In this document: positions 1 through 5,329 of the stretch, in pieces
Layout of the letters: each line of letters opens with the position of its first letter
Position numbering within the stretch: position 1 is the first letter of the stretch
Assembly (NCBI GenBank): GCA_030621975.1
Contig: JAUXGQ010000168.1
Location: 1 to 5,426 of the forward strand
Reading direction: 5' to 3'
Length of the DNA stretch: 5,426 bases
Origin: Gammaproteobacteria bacterium
GTDB lineage: Bacteria > Pseudomonadota > Gammaproteobacteria > Chromatiales > Chromatiaceae
The notes under the pieces: model-generated
The model's database searches: none
Told to the model about the DNA's origin: nothing
What the model saw: only the letters and a program-made list of their open reading frames with translations
Position numbers and translations under genes: made by a program

Positions 1-2
1 AG

Positions 3-239
3 GTCGAGGTGGGTGCGACACTCGAGGTCAAGATGCTGTTGCTGCCTTCGTTCACGGGGATACTGACTTATGGTTCGGCAGTGGAGTGCGAACCCGTAAC
101 AGACGATGAGGAGTATGGCTACTGCCTGCGGGTGGGTTTCTCCCACATGCGCGACGTGGACCGGGATGCCTTGATCCGGCACCTGTTGAGGCGGCAGGCG
201 GATCTATTGAGAAAGCGCCGGGAAGACAGGAACGGATAG
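3..239 (+). CDS. PilZ-domain protein, C-terminal part (5' end outside window)
   Basis: The reading frame is open from base 3 and ends at TAG 237-239, so the gene enters from the left and its true start is not visible. The GTG at 9 is only an internal valine codon. The visible 78 residues fit the second half of a PilZ domain: a strand beginning VEVGATLEVKMLLLP, a strand with GILTYGSAVEC, then YGYCLRVGFSHM followed by a basic helix (DALIRHLLRRQADLLRKRR). The pattern G-V-F, then a helix rich in R and L, is typical of PilZ C-termini. PilZ domains bind cyclic di-GMP and control motility, adhesion or exopolysaccharide. The ligand-binding RxxxR and D/NxSxxG motifs would lie upstream, so c-di-GMP binding cannot be judged. 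The family call is from fold-like pattern only, and a divergent PilZ-like domain that binds no nucleotide is possible. Confidence 0.68.
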   Translation, partial: VEVGATLEVKMLLLPSFTGILTYGSAVECEPVTDDEEYGYCLRVGFSHMRDVDRDALIRHLLRRQADLLRKRREDRNG

Positions 240-266
240 GATTCTCCTGTCCGAAATCTCGAAGCG

Positions 267-282
267 TCTCAAAGAGTTGAGA
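267..282 (+). terminator. Small hairpin after the PilZ-type gene, possible weak terminator
   Basis: TCTCAA (267-272) and TTGAGA (277-282) are perfect complements around an AGAG tetraloop, 28 bases after the stop of the upstream gene. There is no T-run behind it (the sequence continues CTCCGCCCCC). It therefore does not meet the standard for an intrinsic terminator and may be only an RNA 3'-end structure or chance. Confidence 0.22.
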
Positions 283-385
283 TCTCCGCCCCCTTCATAT
301 ACCCGACGGTAAACCAATAGGCTGGAGCAGACAAGGACCTGCCTTGCTCGCCGAGAACGGTCAGGCCGCACGCGATAAGGCTGTA

Positions 386-394
386 TGCTAATAT
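386..394 (+). promoter_or_regulatory. Candidate extended -10 promoter for the zinc-ribbon gene
   Basis: TGCTAATAT matches the extended -10 form TGnTAnnAT and lies in the only AT-rich patch of this gap. No good -35 box lies 16-18 bases upstream, which an extended -10 can tolerate. It would give a leader of roughly 55 bases before the ATG at 455. A second possibility is TTGAAT (397-402) as a -35 with a poor -10 near 420-427. This is pattern matching only. Confidence 0.28.
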
Positions 395-454
395 ACTTGA
401 ATTTTTGGCGGCCCAGCCCAATCTAATGGGGCGCGATAACTGGGGGGTAATAAC

Positions 455-766
455 ATGCCAATCTACGAATACCGTTGTGGGGCCTGCGGTCACGAGCTGG
501 AGGCGCTGCAGAAAATGAGTGACGATTTGCTGGTCGTCTGCCCGAATTGCAGTCAGCCGGCGCTGAAAAAGCTGCTTTCGGCGGGCGGGTTTCGCCTCAA
601 AGGCAGCGGTTGGTACGAGACGGATTTCAAGCGCGGCGGCAAGAAAAACCTGCACGGTGACGCGGACAAAAAAAAGGATCCAGGCAAGAAACCGGACCCG
701 GGGAAGAAGAACAAGGATTCCAAAGCATCCAAGGCCAGTAGTGGGGCTGGTGGCTCTCCGTCCTGA
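455..766 (+). CDS. FmdB-type zinc-ribbon protein with lysine-rich tail
   Basis: This 103-residue protein begins MPIYEYRCGACGHELE, the hallmark of the FmdB/CxxC_CxxC_SSSS regulatory-type zinc-ribbon family. Cys8/Cys11 and Cys29/Cys32 form the zinc knuckles. They are followed by the usual LLSAGGFRLKGSGWYETDF segment (about 40-58). Residues 60-103 are a disordered Lys/Asp/Pro/Gly/Ser tail with a short DPGKK repeat. The start ATG has a GGGGGG tract (442-447) seven bases upstream, which can pair with the anti-Shine-Dalgarno sequence. The family was named from a methylotroph regulator of formamidase genes. In proteobacteria it commonly sits just upstream of aspS and its biochemical role is unknown. 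In the usual arrangement, as I recall it, a DUF502 membrane-protein gene lies between the two; here only 116 non-coding bases do. Family assignment is secure, function is not. Confidence 0.93.
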   Translation: MPIYEYRCGACGHELEALQKMSDDLLVVCPNCSQPALKKLLSAGGFRLKGSGWYETDFKRGGKKNLHGDADKKKDPGKKPDPGKKNKDSKASKASSGAGGSPS

Positions 767-795
767 ACATAGCTTATCAACGAAAAACATGGTCC

Positions 796-820
796 GGCTG
801 AAATCCGCGGGATTTCAGCC
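796..820 (+). other. Perfect 11-bp hairpin between the zinc-ribbon gene and aspS
   Basis: GGCTGAAATCC (796-806) and GGATTTCAGCC (810-820) are exact reverse complements separated by GCG. This makes a stable stem-loop 29 bases after the zinc-ribbon stop and 62 bases before the aspS ATG. It is followed by TCCTGCGGGTTTGCTG, so there is no proper U-tract for intrinsic termination. It could be a processing or 3'-end stabilising structure, an imperfect terminator separating the two genes, a binding site for a dimeric regulator, or one copy of a dispersed palindromic repeat. The structure is certain and the role is open. Confidence 0.6.
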
Positions 821-882
821 TCCTGCGGGTTTGCTGCAAGACTACTGAGGCGACGGGCAGCCCGGAACAAGGATAAACCCAA

Positions 883-2655
883 ATGCGTACTCACTATTGC
901 GGACATCTGAATACCTCACATCTCGACCAGGAGGTGGAACTCTGCGGCTGGGTGCACCGGCGCCGTGATCACGGCGGGGTGATCTTCGTGGATCTGCGCG
1001 ACCGGGAAGGTCTGGTGCAGGTGGTCTACGATCCTGATCGCCCCGAGTCCTTCGCCGTCGCCGAGCAGATCCGCAGCGAGTATGTGCTGCGGGTGAAGGG
1101 GCGGGTGCGTCATCGCCCGGAAGGCACGGTCAATCCGGATATGCCCACCGGTGCGGTGGAGGTCCTGGGTCTGGACCTGGAGGTGTTGAACAAGGCGGAA
1201 ACACCGCCAATCCAACTGGATGACGAGGATACCTCTGAAGAGTTGCGTCTGCGTTATCGTTACATCGATCTGCGCCGCCCCGAGATGCAGCAGCGTATCA
1301 GGCTGCGGGCCCGGGTAACACGCGAGTTGCGCCGTTATCTGGATGAACAGGGCTTTCTCGACATCGAAACGCCGTTTCTGACCAAGGCCACCCCGGAAGG
1401 GGCCCGCGACTACCTGGTGCCGAGTCGCACGCATCCGGGGCATTTCTTCGCACTGCCCCAGTCGCCTCAGCTATTCAAGCAACTCCTGATGATGTCGGGC
1501 ATGGACCGCTACTATCAGATCGTGCGCTGCTTCCGCGACGAGGACCTGCGCGCCGACCGTCAGCCGGAGTTCACGCAGCTCGATATCGAGACCTCATTCC
1601 TGGATGAGGACGCGCTGATGGGGTTGATGGAAGACATGATCCGTGACGTATTCGCCCAGGTCTTGGATCAGTCGTTGCCCAACCCTTTCCCGCGCATAAC
1701 CTACGCGGATGCGGTGCGCCGTTTCGGGACCGACCGGCCGGACCTGCGGGTGCCCCTGGAACTGGTGGACCTGGGAGACCTGATGAAGGACGTCGAATTC
1801 AAGGTTTTTGCCGGTCCGGCCAACGACCCCAAGGGCCGGATTGCGGCTCTGCGTCTGCCCAAAGGGTGCGAGCTCACCCGCAAGGAGATCGACGAATACA
1901 CCAAGTTCGTAGGAATCTACGGGGCCCGGGGATTGGCCTATGTCAAGGTCAACGAGTTGGCCAAAGGCAGGGACGGGCTGCAATCGCCCATCCTCAAGTT
2001 CCTGCCTGACGCAGTGATCGACAGCATCCTGCAGCGCACCGGCGCCGAGGACGGCGACCTGGTGTTTTTCGGGGCCGACAAAGCCCAGGTCGTCAACGAG
2101 TCGCTGGGGGCCTTGCGGGTGAAACTCGGGGAAGACCGCGGATTGGTGGAGCAGGGATGGAAGCCCCTGTGGGTGGTGGACTTCCCCATGTTCGAATGGG
2201 ACGATCGCGATCACCGCTGGGTGTCTCTGCATCATCCGTTCACCTCGCCCAAGGAAGAGCATCTCGATCTGTTGGAGTCCGATCCCGGCGCCTGTCACTC
2301 CAGGGCCTACGACATGGTCCTCAACGGCACGGAACTGGGGGGTGGCTCCATCCGTATCCACCGCCAGGAGATTCAAAAAAGGGTATTTGAGCTGCTGGGC
2401 ATCAGCGAAGAGGAGGCGGAGCGGAAGTTCGGTTTCCTGTTGACCGCGCTCAAATACGGCTGTCCGCCCCACGGCGGGATCGCCTTCGGGCTCGATCGCC
2501 TGATGATGCTGCTGGCCGGTGCGGCGTCGATCCGCGAGGTTATTGCCTTCCCGAAGACCCAGACCGCGGCCTGCCCGCTGACCTCTGCACCCTCTGAGGT
2601 GGACGCCGGCCAGCTTCGTGAGCTTTCCATCCAGGTGCGTAAATCCCAGGATTGA
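883..2655 (+). CDS. aspS: Aspartyl-tRNA synthetase, probably non-discriminating (Asp/Asn)
   Basis: This 590-residue class II synthetase has full bacterial-type length. It activates aspartate with ATP and loads it on tRNA in the cytoplasm. Residues 1-105 are the OB-fold anticodon-binding domain. The flipping loop TKATPEGARDY is at 167-177. Motif 2 is CFRDEDLRADRQPEFTQLD (216-234), with the ATP-binding Arg218. The bacterial GAD insertion domain covers roughly 290-420. Motif 3 is GGIAFGLDRLMMLL, starting at 531, with Arg539. His30 (RRRDHGG) and Gly81 (RPEG) correspond to the His/Gly pair of the non-discriminating Pseudomonas enzyme; E. coli has Leu and Lys there. It may therefore also make Asp-tRNA-Asn for conversion by GatCAB. 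AAGGA (869-873), nine bases before the ATG, supports this start. nudB follows after 33 bases, so the two are probably one transcript. Confidence 0.98.
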   Translation: MRTHYCGHLNTSHLDQEVELCGWVHRRRDHGGVIFVDLRDREGLVQVVYDPDRPESFAVAEQIRSEYVLRVKGRVRHRPEGTVNPDMPTGAVEVLGLDLEVLNKAETPPIQLDDEDTSEELRLRYRYIDLRRPEMQQRIRLRARVTRELRRYLDEQGFLDIETPFLTKATPEGARDYLVPSRTHPGHFFALPQSPQLFKQLLMMSGMDRYYQIVRCFRDEDLRADRQPEFTQLDIETSFLDEDALMGLMEDMIRDVFAQVLDQSLPNPFPRITYADAVRRFGTDRPDLRVPLELVDLGDLMKDVEFKVFAGPANDPKGRIAALRLPKGCELTRKEIDEYTKFVGIYGARGLAYVKVNELAKGRDGLQSPILKFLPDAVIDSILQRTGAEDGDLVFFGADKAQVVNESLGALRVKLGEDRGLVEQGWKPLWVVDFPMFEWDDRDHRWVSLHHPFTSPKEEHLDLLESDPGACHSRAYDMVLNGTELGGGSIRIHRQEIQKRVFELLGISEEEAERKFGFLLTALKYGCPPHGGIAFGLDRLMMLLAGAASIREVIAFPKTQTAACPLTSAPSEVDAGQLRELSIQVRKSQD

Positions 2656-2688
2656 GTCAGTATCTTACCGGGATGCAGGGGCGTTCAG

Positions 2689-3123
2689 ATGAACGAGGAA
2701 ATCTATAAACGGCCCGAATCGGTTCTGGTGGTCATCTACACCCTGCAGGGTGAGGTGCTCATGCTGCGCCGTACCCAACCCCGCTGGTTCTGGCAATCGG
2801 TCACGGGCAGTCTCGGATGGGGAGAATCGCCGCGCCGGGCAGCCGTGCGGGAACTGCTTGAAGAGACCGGGCTTCAGGTCCAGGGTAATCTCATCGATGC
2901 CCACCGGGGTAGATGCTTTCCCATCGTCAAACCCTGGCGTACGCGCTATGCACCGAATGTCCGGATCAATCGTGAGCACTGGTTCTACCTGCCGCTTGCG
3001 ACCCATCGCAGCATTCACCTGAATCCCCAGGAACACACCGAATTCCGCTGGTTCCCGCTGCAGCAGGCGGTCCGGCGAGCAAGCTCCTGGACCAATCGAG
3101 ATGCGATTCTTTCGCTTTACTAG
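2689..3123 (+). CDS. nudB: Dihydroneopterin triphosphate diphosphatase (Nudix)
   Basis: This 144-residue Nudix hydrolase should remove pyrophosphate from 7,8-dihydroneopterin triphosphate, an early step of folate synthesis after GTP cyclohydrolase I. The Nudix box is complete at 40-62: G40, five residues, E46, seven residues, then RELLEETGL, with E55, E58 and E59 as expected metal ligands. NudB-type signatures outside the box are the start YKRPESVLVVIY, FWQSVTGS before the box, RYAPNVRINREHWFYLPL, and SWTNRDAI near the C-terminus. All match my recollection of E. coli NudB, which is about 150 residues. AGGGG (2677-2681) lies seven bases before the ATG. The last base of the TAG stop is also the first base of a repeat element, so the final three or so residues may have been rewritten by an insertion. 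A general Nudix hydrolase is the alternative, but the NudB match is strong. Confidence 0.94.
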   Translation: MNEEIYKRPESVLVVIYTLQGEVLMLRRTQPRWFWQSVTGSLGWGESPRRAAVRELLEETGLQVQGNLIDAHRGRCFPIVKPWRTRYAPNVRINREHWFYLPLATHRSIHLNPQEHTEFRWFPLQQAVRRASSWTNRDAILSLY

Positions 3124-3148
3124 ACAGGATTCACAGGATTCACAGGAT
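3123..3148 (+). repeat. Left arm: three tandem 9-base ACAGGATTC-type units
   Basis: The units are GACAGGATT (3123-3131), CACAGGATT (3132-3140) and CACAGGAT (3141-3148). The period is exactly nine bases, so the array never shifts a reading frame. Its reverse complement matches the right arm of the same element. Confidence 0.9.
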
Positions 3149-3150
3149 CT

Positions 3151-3228
3151 CCGTAGATTGTGAACGTTGTGCACGGCATGCGCACATCCGATGGTCTCGT
3201 CGGTAAGATCAACGTTTGGAAGGCACAT
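3151..3228 (-). pseudogene. Remnant of the N-terminus of a GxxExxY-family gene
   Basis: Read on the minus strand from ATG 3228, the core gives MCLPNVDLTDETIGCAHAVH and then NV. The stretch DLTDETIGCAHAVHN closely resembles the conserved opening of GxxExxY proteins, which I know as (D/E)LTxxIIGCAxxVHxxLGxGFxE. The match stops just before the expected LGxG, where the sequence runs into HNLRR and then the opposite repeat array. The GxxExxY signature itself and the rest of the roughly 120-residue protein are absent. GxxExxY proteins are small, of unknown function and thought to be nuclease-like. As I recall, their genes are often bordered by this ACAGGATT repeat, which strengthens the reading. 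The likeness covers only about 16 residues, so chance cannot be excluded without a profile search. Confidence 0.55.
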
Positions 3229-3234
3229 TTCAAC

Positions 3235-3270
3235 ATCCTGTCGATCCTGTGAAATCCTGTTAATCCTGTC
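3235..3270 (-). repeat. Right arm: four inverted ATCCTGT units
   Basis: On the plus strand the units are ATCCTGTCG (3235-3243), ATCCTGTGAA (3244-3253), ATCCTGTTA (3254-3262) and ATCCTGTC (3263-3270). One unit is ten bases long, which breaks the nine-base phase. Read on the minus strand, the innermost unit supplies an AGGA a few bases before the ATG at 3228, so the array could act as a ribosome-binding site for a gene carried by the element. Confidence 0.88.
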
Positions 3271-3348
3271 CATTCTTTAAACGCGGAAGACGGGTTGGAT
3301 CGGCGTTCAAAAATGTGAAGTAATTTTGAAGCGAGTCCTTAGTCCTCC

Positions 3349-3374
3349 CAGTGATCACCGACTGGTAATCACTG
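3349..3374 (-). terminator. Hairpin overlapping the end of the exported thioredoxin-fold gene
   Basis: CAGTGAT (3349-3355) pairs with ATCACTG (3368-3374). After a single C·A mismatch, ACC (3357-3359) pairs with GGT (3364-3366) around a GACT loop. The stem includes the stop codon of the minus-strand gene (3369-3371). No U-run follows on either strand, so a factor-independent terminator is doubtful. It may still mark the end of one or both of the converging transcripts. Confidence 0.35.
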
Positions 3375-5162
3375 AGACTGAAGCCTGTCCACGGCTGGGA
3401 CGATCTGTTCCGGTTCGAAGACCGGCAGTGAACACGCCTGGTTGGCACATGCGAACGCGGCCGCCCTGGCCAATTGGGGGTATACCACATCCGGGTTGGG
3501 CAGTTTTCCCTCTCGCCGGTCCCACCATTCCACCCGTTTGTAGGCGAGCGGATAGCGGATGGCCGCCGCAAACAAACGCTGCGCGGCTGGGTCGTCTTTG
3601 CGCCCCAGGATGGTGATATGTGCGGGGTCACGATCCAGTTCCCGGTCGGTCAGCAGGACGCCGGCCAGGAGACGGCGCTGCTCGGTGACGACGGGCGAGG
3701 CCAGATAGCGCATGGCGTTCTCGGCAAATCCGCGGTAACTATTCTCGCCGGTGTAGTGCCATAGCAGATTGTTAAACCGCGCCACCTCGATGTTACTGTC
3801 CTGATGTCTGACCGGCGTGCGCAGAACGGTCTCAGCGGCTGCGGCCACCGCGGGTGAGGTGGTAAAACCAGCCCCTTTGGCATCCAGGAAAGTCTCTCCT
3901 ATAAACCTCGCCGCGGCCTCCGCCAGGCGCAGCCACTTTCGATCACCGGTCACACCATAGAGATCGAGAAAGGCCCTGCCCATGGCCAGGGTATCACCCA
4001 GAAACGGACCCGACTGGAGGGTTTCCCCATGACGAAAACCGCCCCCTGGCAGCCCGCGATGGGCCTGTATCCATATAGCGGCCCGCTCGGCTTCGGATAG
4101 ATAAACTTCTTCTCCCGTCGCCGCGTAGAGGGCAGCAAGGGCCGAGATTACCCAACCGTTTTCGCGGGCGTATATGTTGGTGTCGACAGGGGGCATCCCT
4201 CGCTTGCGTCGCTCGGTGTTGGCCAGGAGGTAGTACGCGTGCCCGTCGACCTCTGAGCTCAGGTCCGCATCCTGACTCGTGTAGAACGCCCCTTGCGGGC
4301 TTTTCAGGAACCCGGTCAAATAGCGATGGATAGCAAGCGCCGACTCCAGATGCAGTTCCTGGTCGAGCAGGCTGTGAGCGAGGGCGTACAGACGCATGTA
4401 CTGGGCCTGCATGGACATGATCTTCTCGAAATGGCGCGATTGCCAGTCGCGGGTATCGGAGTACTGATACACGCCGCCCCATTCCGGGTCGAAGAGGAAA
4501 CGCGCAGCCTGGAGAGTCTGCCGGGCCATGACCTCGTGCAGCTTGCTGCCCCCCTTCGCCCTTGCCAGGGCGTACTCCATGCTCGGCCCATGAATGAACT
4601 TGTGGATGCGCCCCCAGCCCCCGAACTCCGCGTCGTAGACGTACTCATAGCGTTCGTTGAGGACTTGCCGTTGCTCGTCGGACAGGCGGTCCCGCGACGC
4701 TTGCTCGGGGACGGACTGTTTGTTGTCGTGGGCGTCGGGTGACGGGTTCTCCGCCACGGCCTGCAGCGTCCACAGCATCCACTGCGGGCGGATGTAACCC
4801 CGTTTCTTGAGTATCTCGGTGCCGGTACCATCGAAGATGACGGTGGCGGGCCAGCCGTAGTCTTCATAGCGGTTGGAGAGATCCGGGTGGGCATCCTGGT
4901 CCGCGCGTACTGGAATATATCTCTCCCCGATCAGGTCGATGACCTCAGGGTCCCGGTAAGTGGTCTGGTCCATCACATGGCACCAGTGACACCAGCCGGC
5001 CTCCAGGTCCAGCAGGACCAGCTTGCCCTCCTCGCGCGCCCGTTCAAAGACCGCCGCGGACCAGTCCTGCCATTGAATGGTTCCGCTATCGGACGCCGCG
5101 TCGACCTTCAAGGGGACGGCGGTGAATAGTGCAACAGCCAGTAGCGGAATAAGCCGCGTCAT
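3369..5162 (-). CDS. Exported thioredoxin-fold protein of the DUF255/YyaL (SPATA20-like) group
   Basis: This 597-residue protein has a Sec signal peptide: MTR, then a hydrophobic stretch LIPLLAVALFTAVPL, with probable cleavage after Ala22 (VDA/AS). Residues 25-145 form a thioredoxin fold with the family motif WCHWCHVM (57-64; Cys58 and Cys61 as the CxxC pair) and a cis-proline segment GWPATVIF (Pro105). The rest (about 165-545) resembles the alpha/alpha-toroid glycosidase-like part of YyaL proteins, including FYTSQDADLSSEVDG. The C-terminal CANQACSLPV (Cys572, Cys577) matches the conserved cysteine motif that ends this family. Most YyaL relatives I know are cytoplasmic and about 650-700 residues; this one is exported and shorter at the N-terminal edge. 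A periplasmic disulfide or redox role is plausible, and the substrate is unknown. It converges on nudB and is transcribed alone here. The ATG at 5162 is chosen because GGAG lies nine bases upstream. Confidence 0.9.
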   Translation of the reverse strand: MTRLIPLLAVALFTAVPLKVDAASDSGTIQWQDWSAAVFERAREEGKLVLLDLEAGWCHWCHVMDQTTYRDPEVIDLIGERYIPVRADQDAHPDLSNRYEDYGWPATVIFDGTGTEILKKRGYIRPQWMLWTLQAVAENPSPDAHDNKQSVPEQASRDRLSDEQRQVLNERYEYVYDAEFGGWGRIHKFIHGPSMEYALARAKGGSKLHEVMARQTLQAARFLFDPEWGGVYQYSDTRDWQSRHFEKIMSMQAQYMRLYALAHSLLDQELHLESALAIHRYLTGFLKSPQGAFYTSQDADLSSEVDGHAYYLLANTERRKRGMPPVDTNIYARENGWVISALAALYAATGEEVYLSEAERAAIWIQAHRGLPGGGFRHGETLQSGPFLGDTLAMGRAFLDLYGVTGDRKWLRLAEAAARFIGETFLDAKGAGFTTSPAVAAAAETVLRTPVRHQDSNIEVARFNNLLWHYTGENSYRGFAENAMRYLASPVVTEQRRLLAGVLLTDRELDRDPAHITILGRKDDPAAQRLFAAAIRYPLAYKRVEWWDRREGKLPNPDVVYPQLARAAAFACANQACSLPVFEPEQIVPAVDRLQSQ

Positions 5163-5171
5163 CGAAAAATG

Positions 5172-5175
5172 CTCC
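5172..5175 (-). promoter_or_regulatory. Ribosome-binding site deciding the start of the exported gene
   Basis: On the minus strand, GGAG is followed by nine bases and then ATG (5162). The longer reading from TTG at 5177 would include this GGAG inside the gene, has no Shine-Dalgarno-like sequence of its own, and puts EHFS ahead of the signal peptide. The ATG start gives a normal MTR plus hydrophobic-core signal sequence. Confidence 0.7.
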
Positions 5176-5191
5176 AAGCACTTGCGGTTAA

Positions 5192-5207
5192 GTCTAACGA
5201 TTTAGAC
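5192..5207. promoter_or_regulatory. Operator-like inverted repeat upstream of the exported gene
   Basis: GTCTAA (5192-5197) and TTAGAC (5202-5207) are perfect complements around CGAT, 29 bases upstream of the ATG at 5162. It could be a regulator-binding site or a small hairpin in the leader. No convincing -35/-10 pair was found for this gene, so its position relative to the transcription start is unknown. Confidence 0.35.
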
Positions 5208-5329
5208 CGCCCGAAACCTGGCATTCTTTCCACATTGCAGGGCCTGTCTGCACAGCGTTACGCGGGCAACGATGGCCGAACTTAGGCATTCGAACCGCAG
5301 ACCGGAAATTCCCTTGGAAAATTGAGGCT

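Larger units (their letters stand above)
3123..3270. mobile_element. 148-bp inverted-repeat element built from ACAGGATT units
   Basis: The element begins GACAGGAT and ends ATCCTGTC, perfect 8-base inverted termini. Its left arm (3123-3148) is three units of (G/C)ACAGGAT(T). Its right arm (3235-3270) is four units of ATCCTGT in the opposite orientation, at 9-10 base spacing. The two arms are near-perfect reverse complements over about 26 bases, apart from one extra base and one substitution. The 86-base core holds a minus-strand stretch resembling the N-terminus of GxxExxY proteins. Arrays of this kind recur in many environmental bacterial genomes. No transposase is encoded, so any mobility would have to be in trans. 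It begins on the last base of nudB's stop codon. Describing it as an inserted unit, rather than an intergenic repeat that grew in place, is inference. Confidence 0.6.

Noticed and set aside
9..11. GTG at 9 as the start of the first gene
   Set aside because: The frame is open to the window edge and the protein begins in the middle of a domain, so this is an internal codon.
269..790. Minus-strand 173-codon frame across the intergenic region and the zinc-ribbon gene
   Set aside because: It overlaps a clear FmdB-type gene on the other strand, and its translation has no recognisable family or sensible domain structure.
657..848. Plus-strand 63-codon frame overlapping the zinc-ribbon tail
   Set aside because: It is a shifted reading of the lysine-rich tail and the downstream hairpin, with no ribosome-binding site or family likeness.
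1594..2472. Minus-strand 292-codon frame opposite aspS
   Set aside because: It lies wholly within the conserved aspS gene and is a by-product of GC-rich codon use. No motif or ribosome-binding site supports it.
3123..3270. CRISPR array
   Set aside because: Units are only 9-10 bases, are directly tandem without spacers, and are inverted between the two ends.
2665..3273. Minus-strand 202-codon open frame opposite nudB
   Set aside because: Only the first part inside the repeat element shows any family likeness. The rest is the antisense of a well-supported nudB and has no recognisable domain.
5163..5177. TTG start at 5177 for the exported thioredoxin-fold protein
   Set aside because: It would put the GGAG ribosome-binding site inside the gene and add EHFS before a normal signal peptide. 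The ATG at 5162 fits better.
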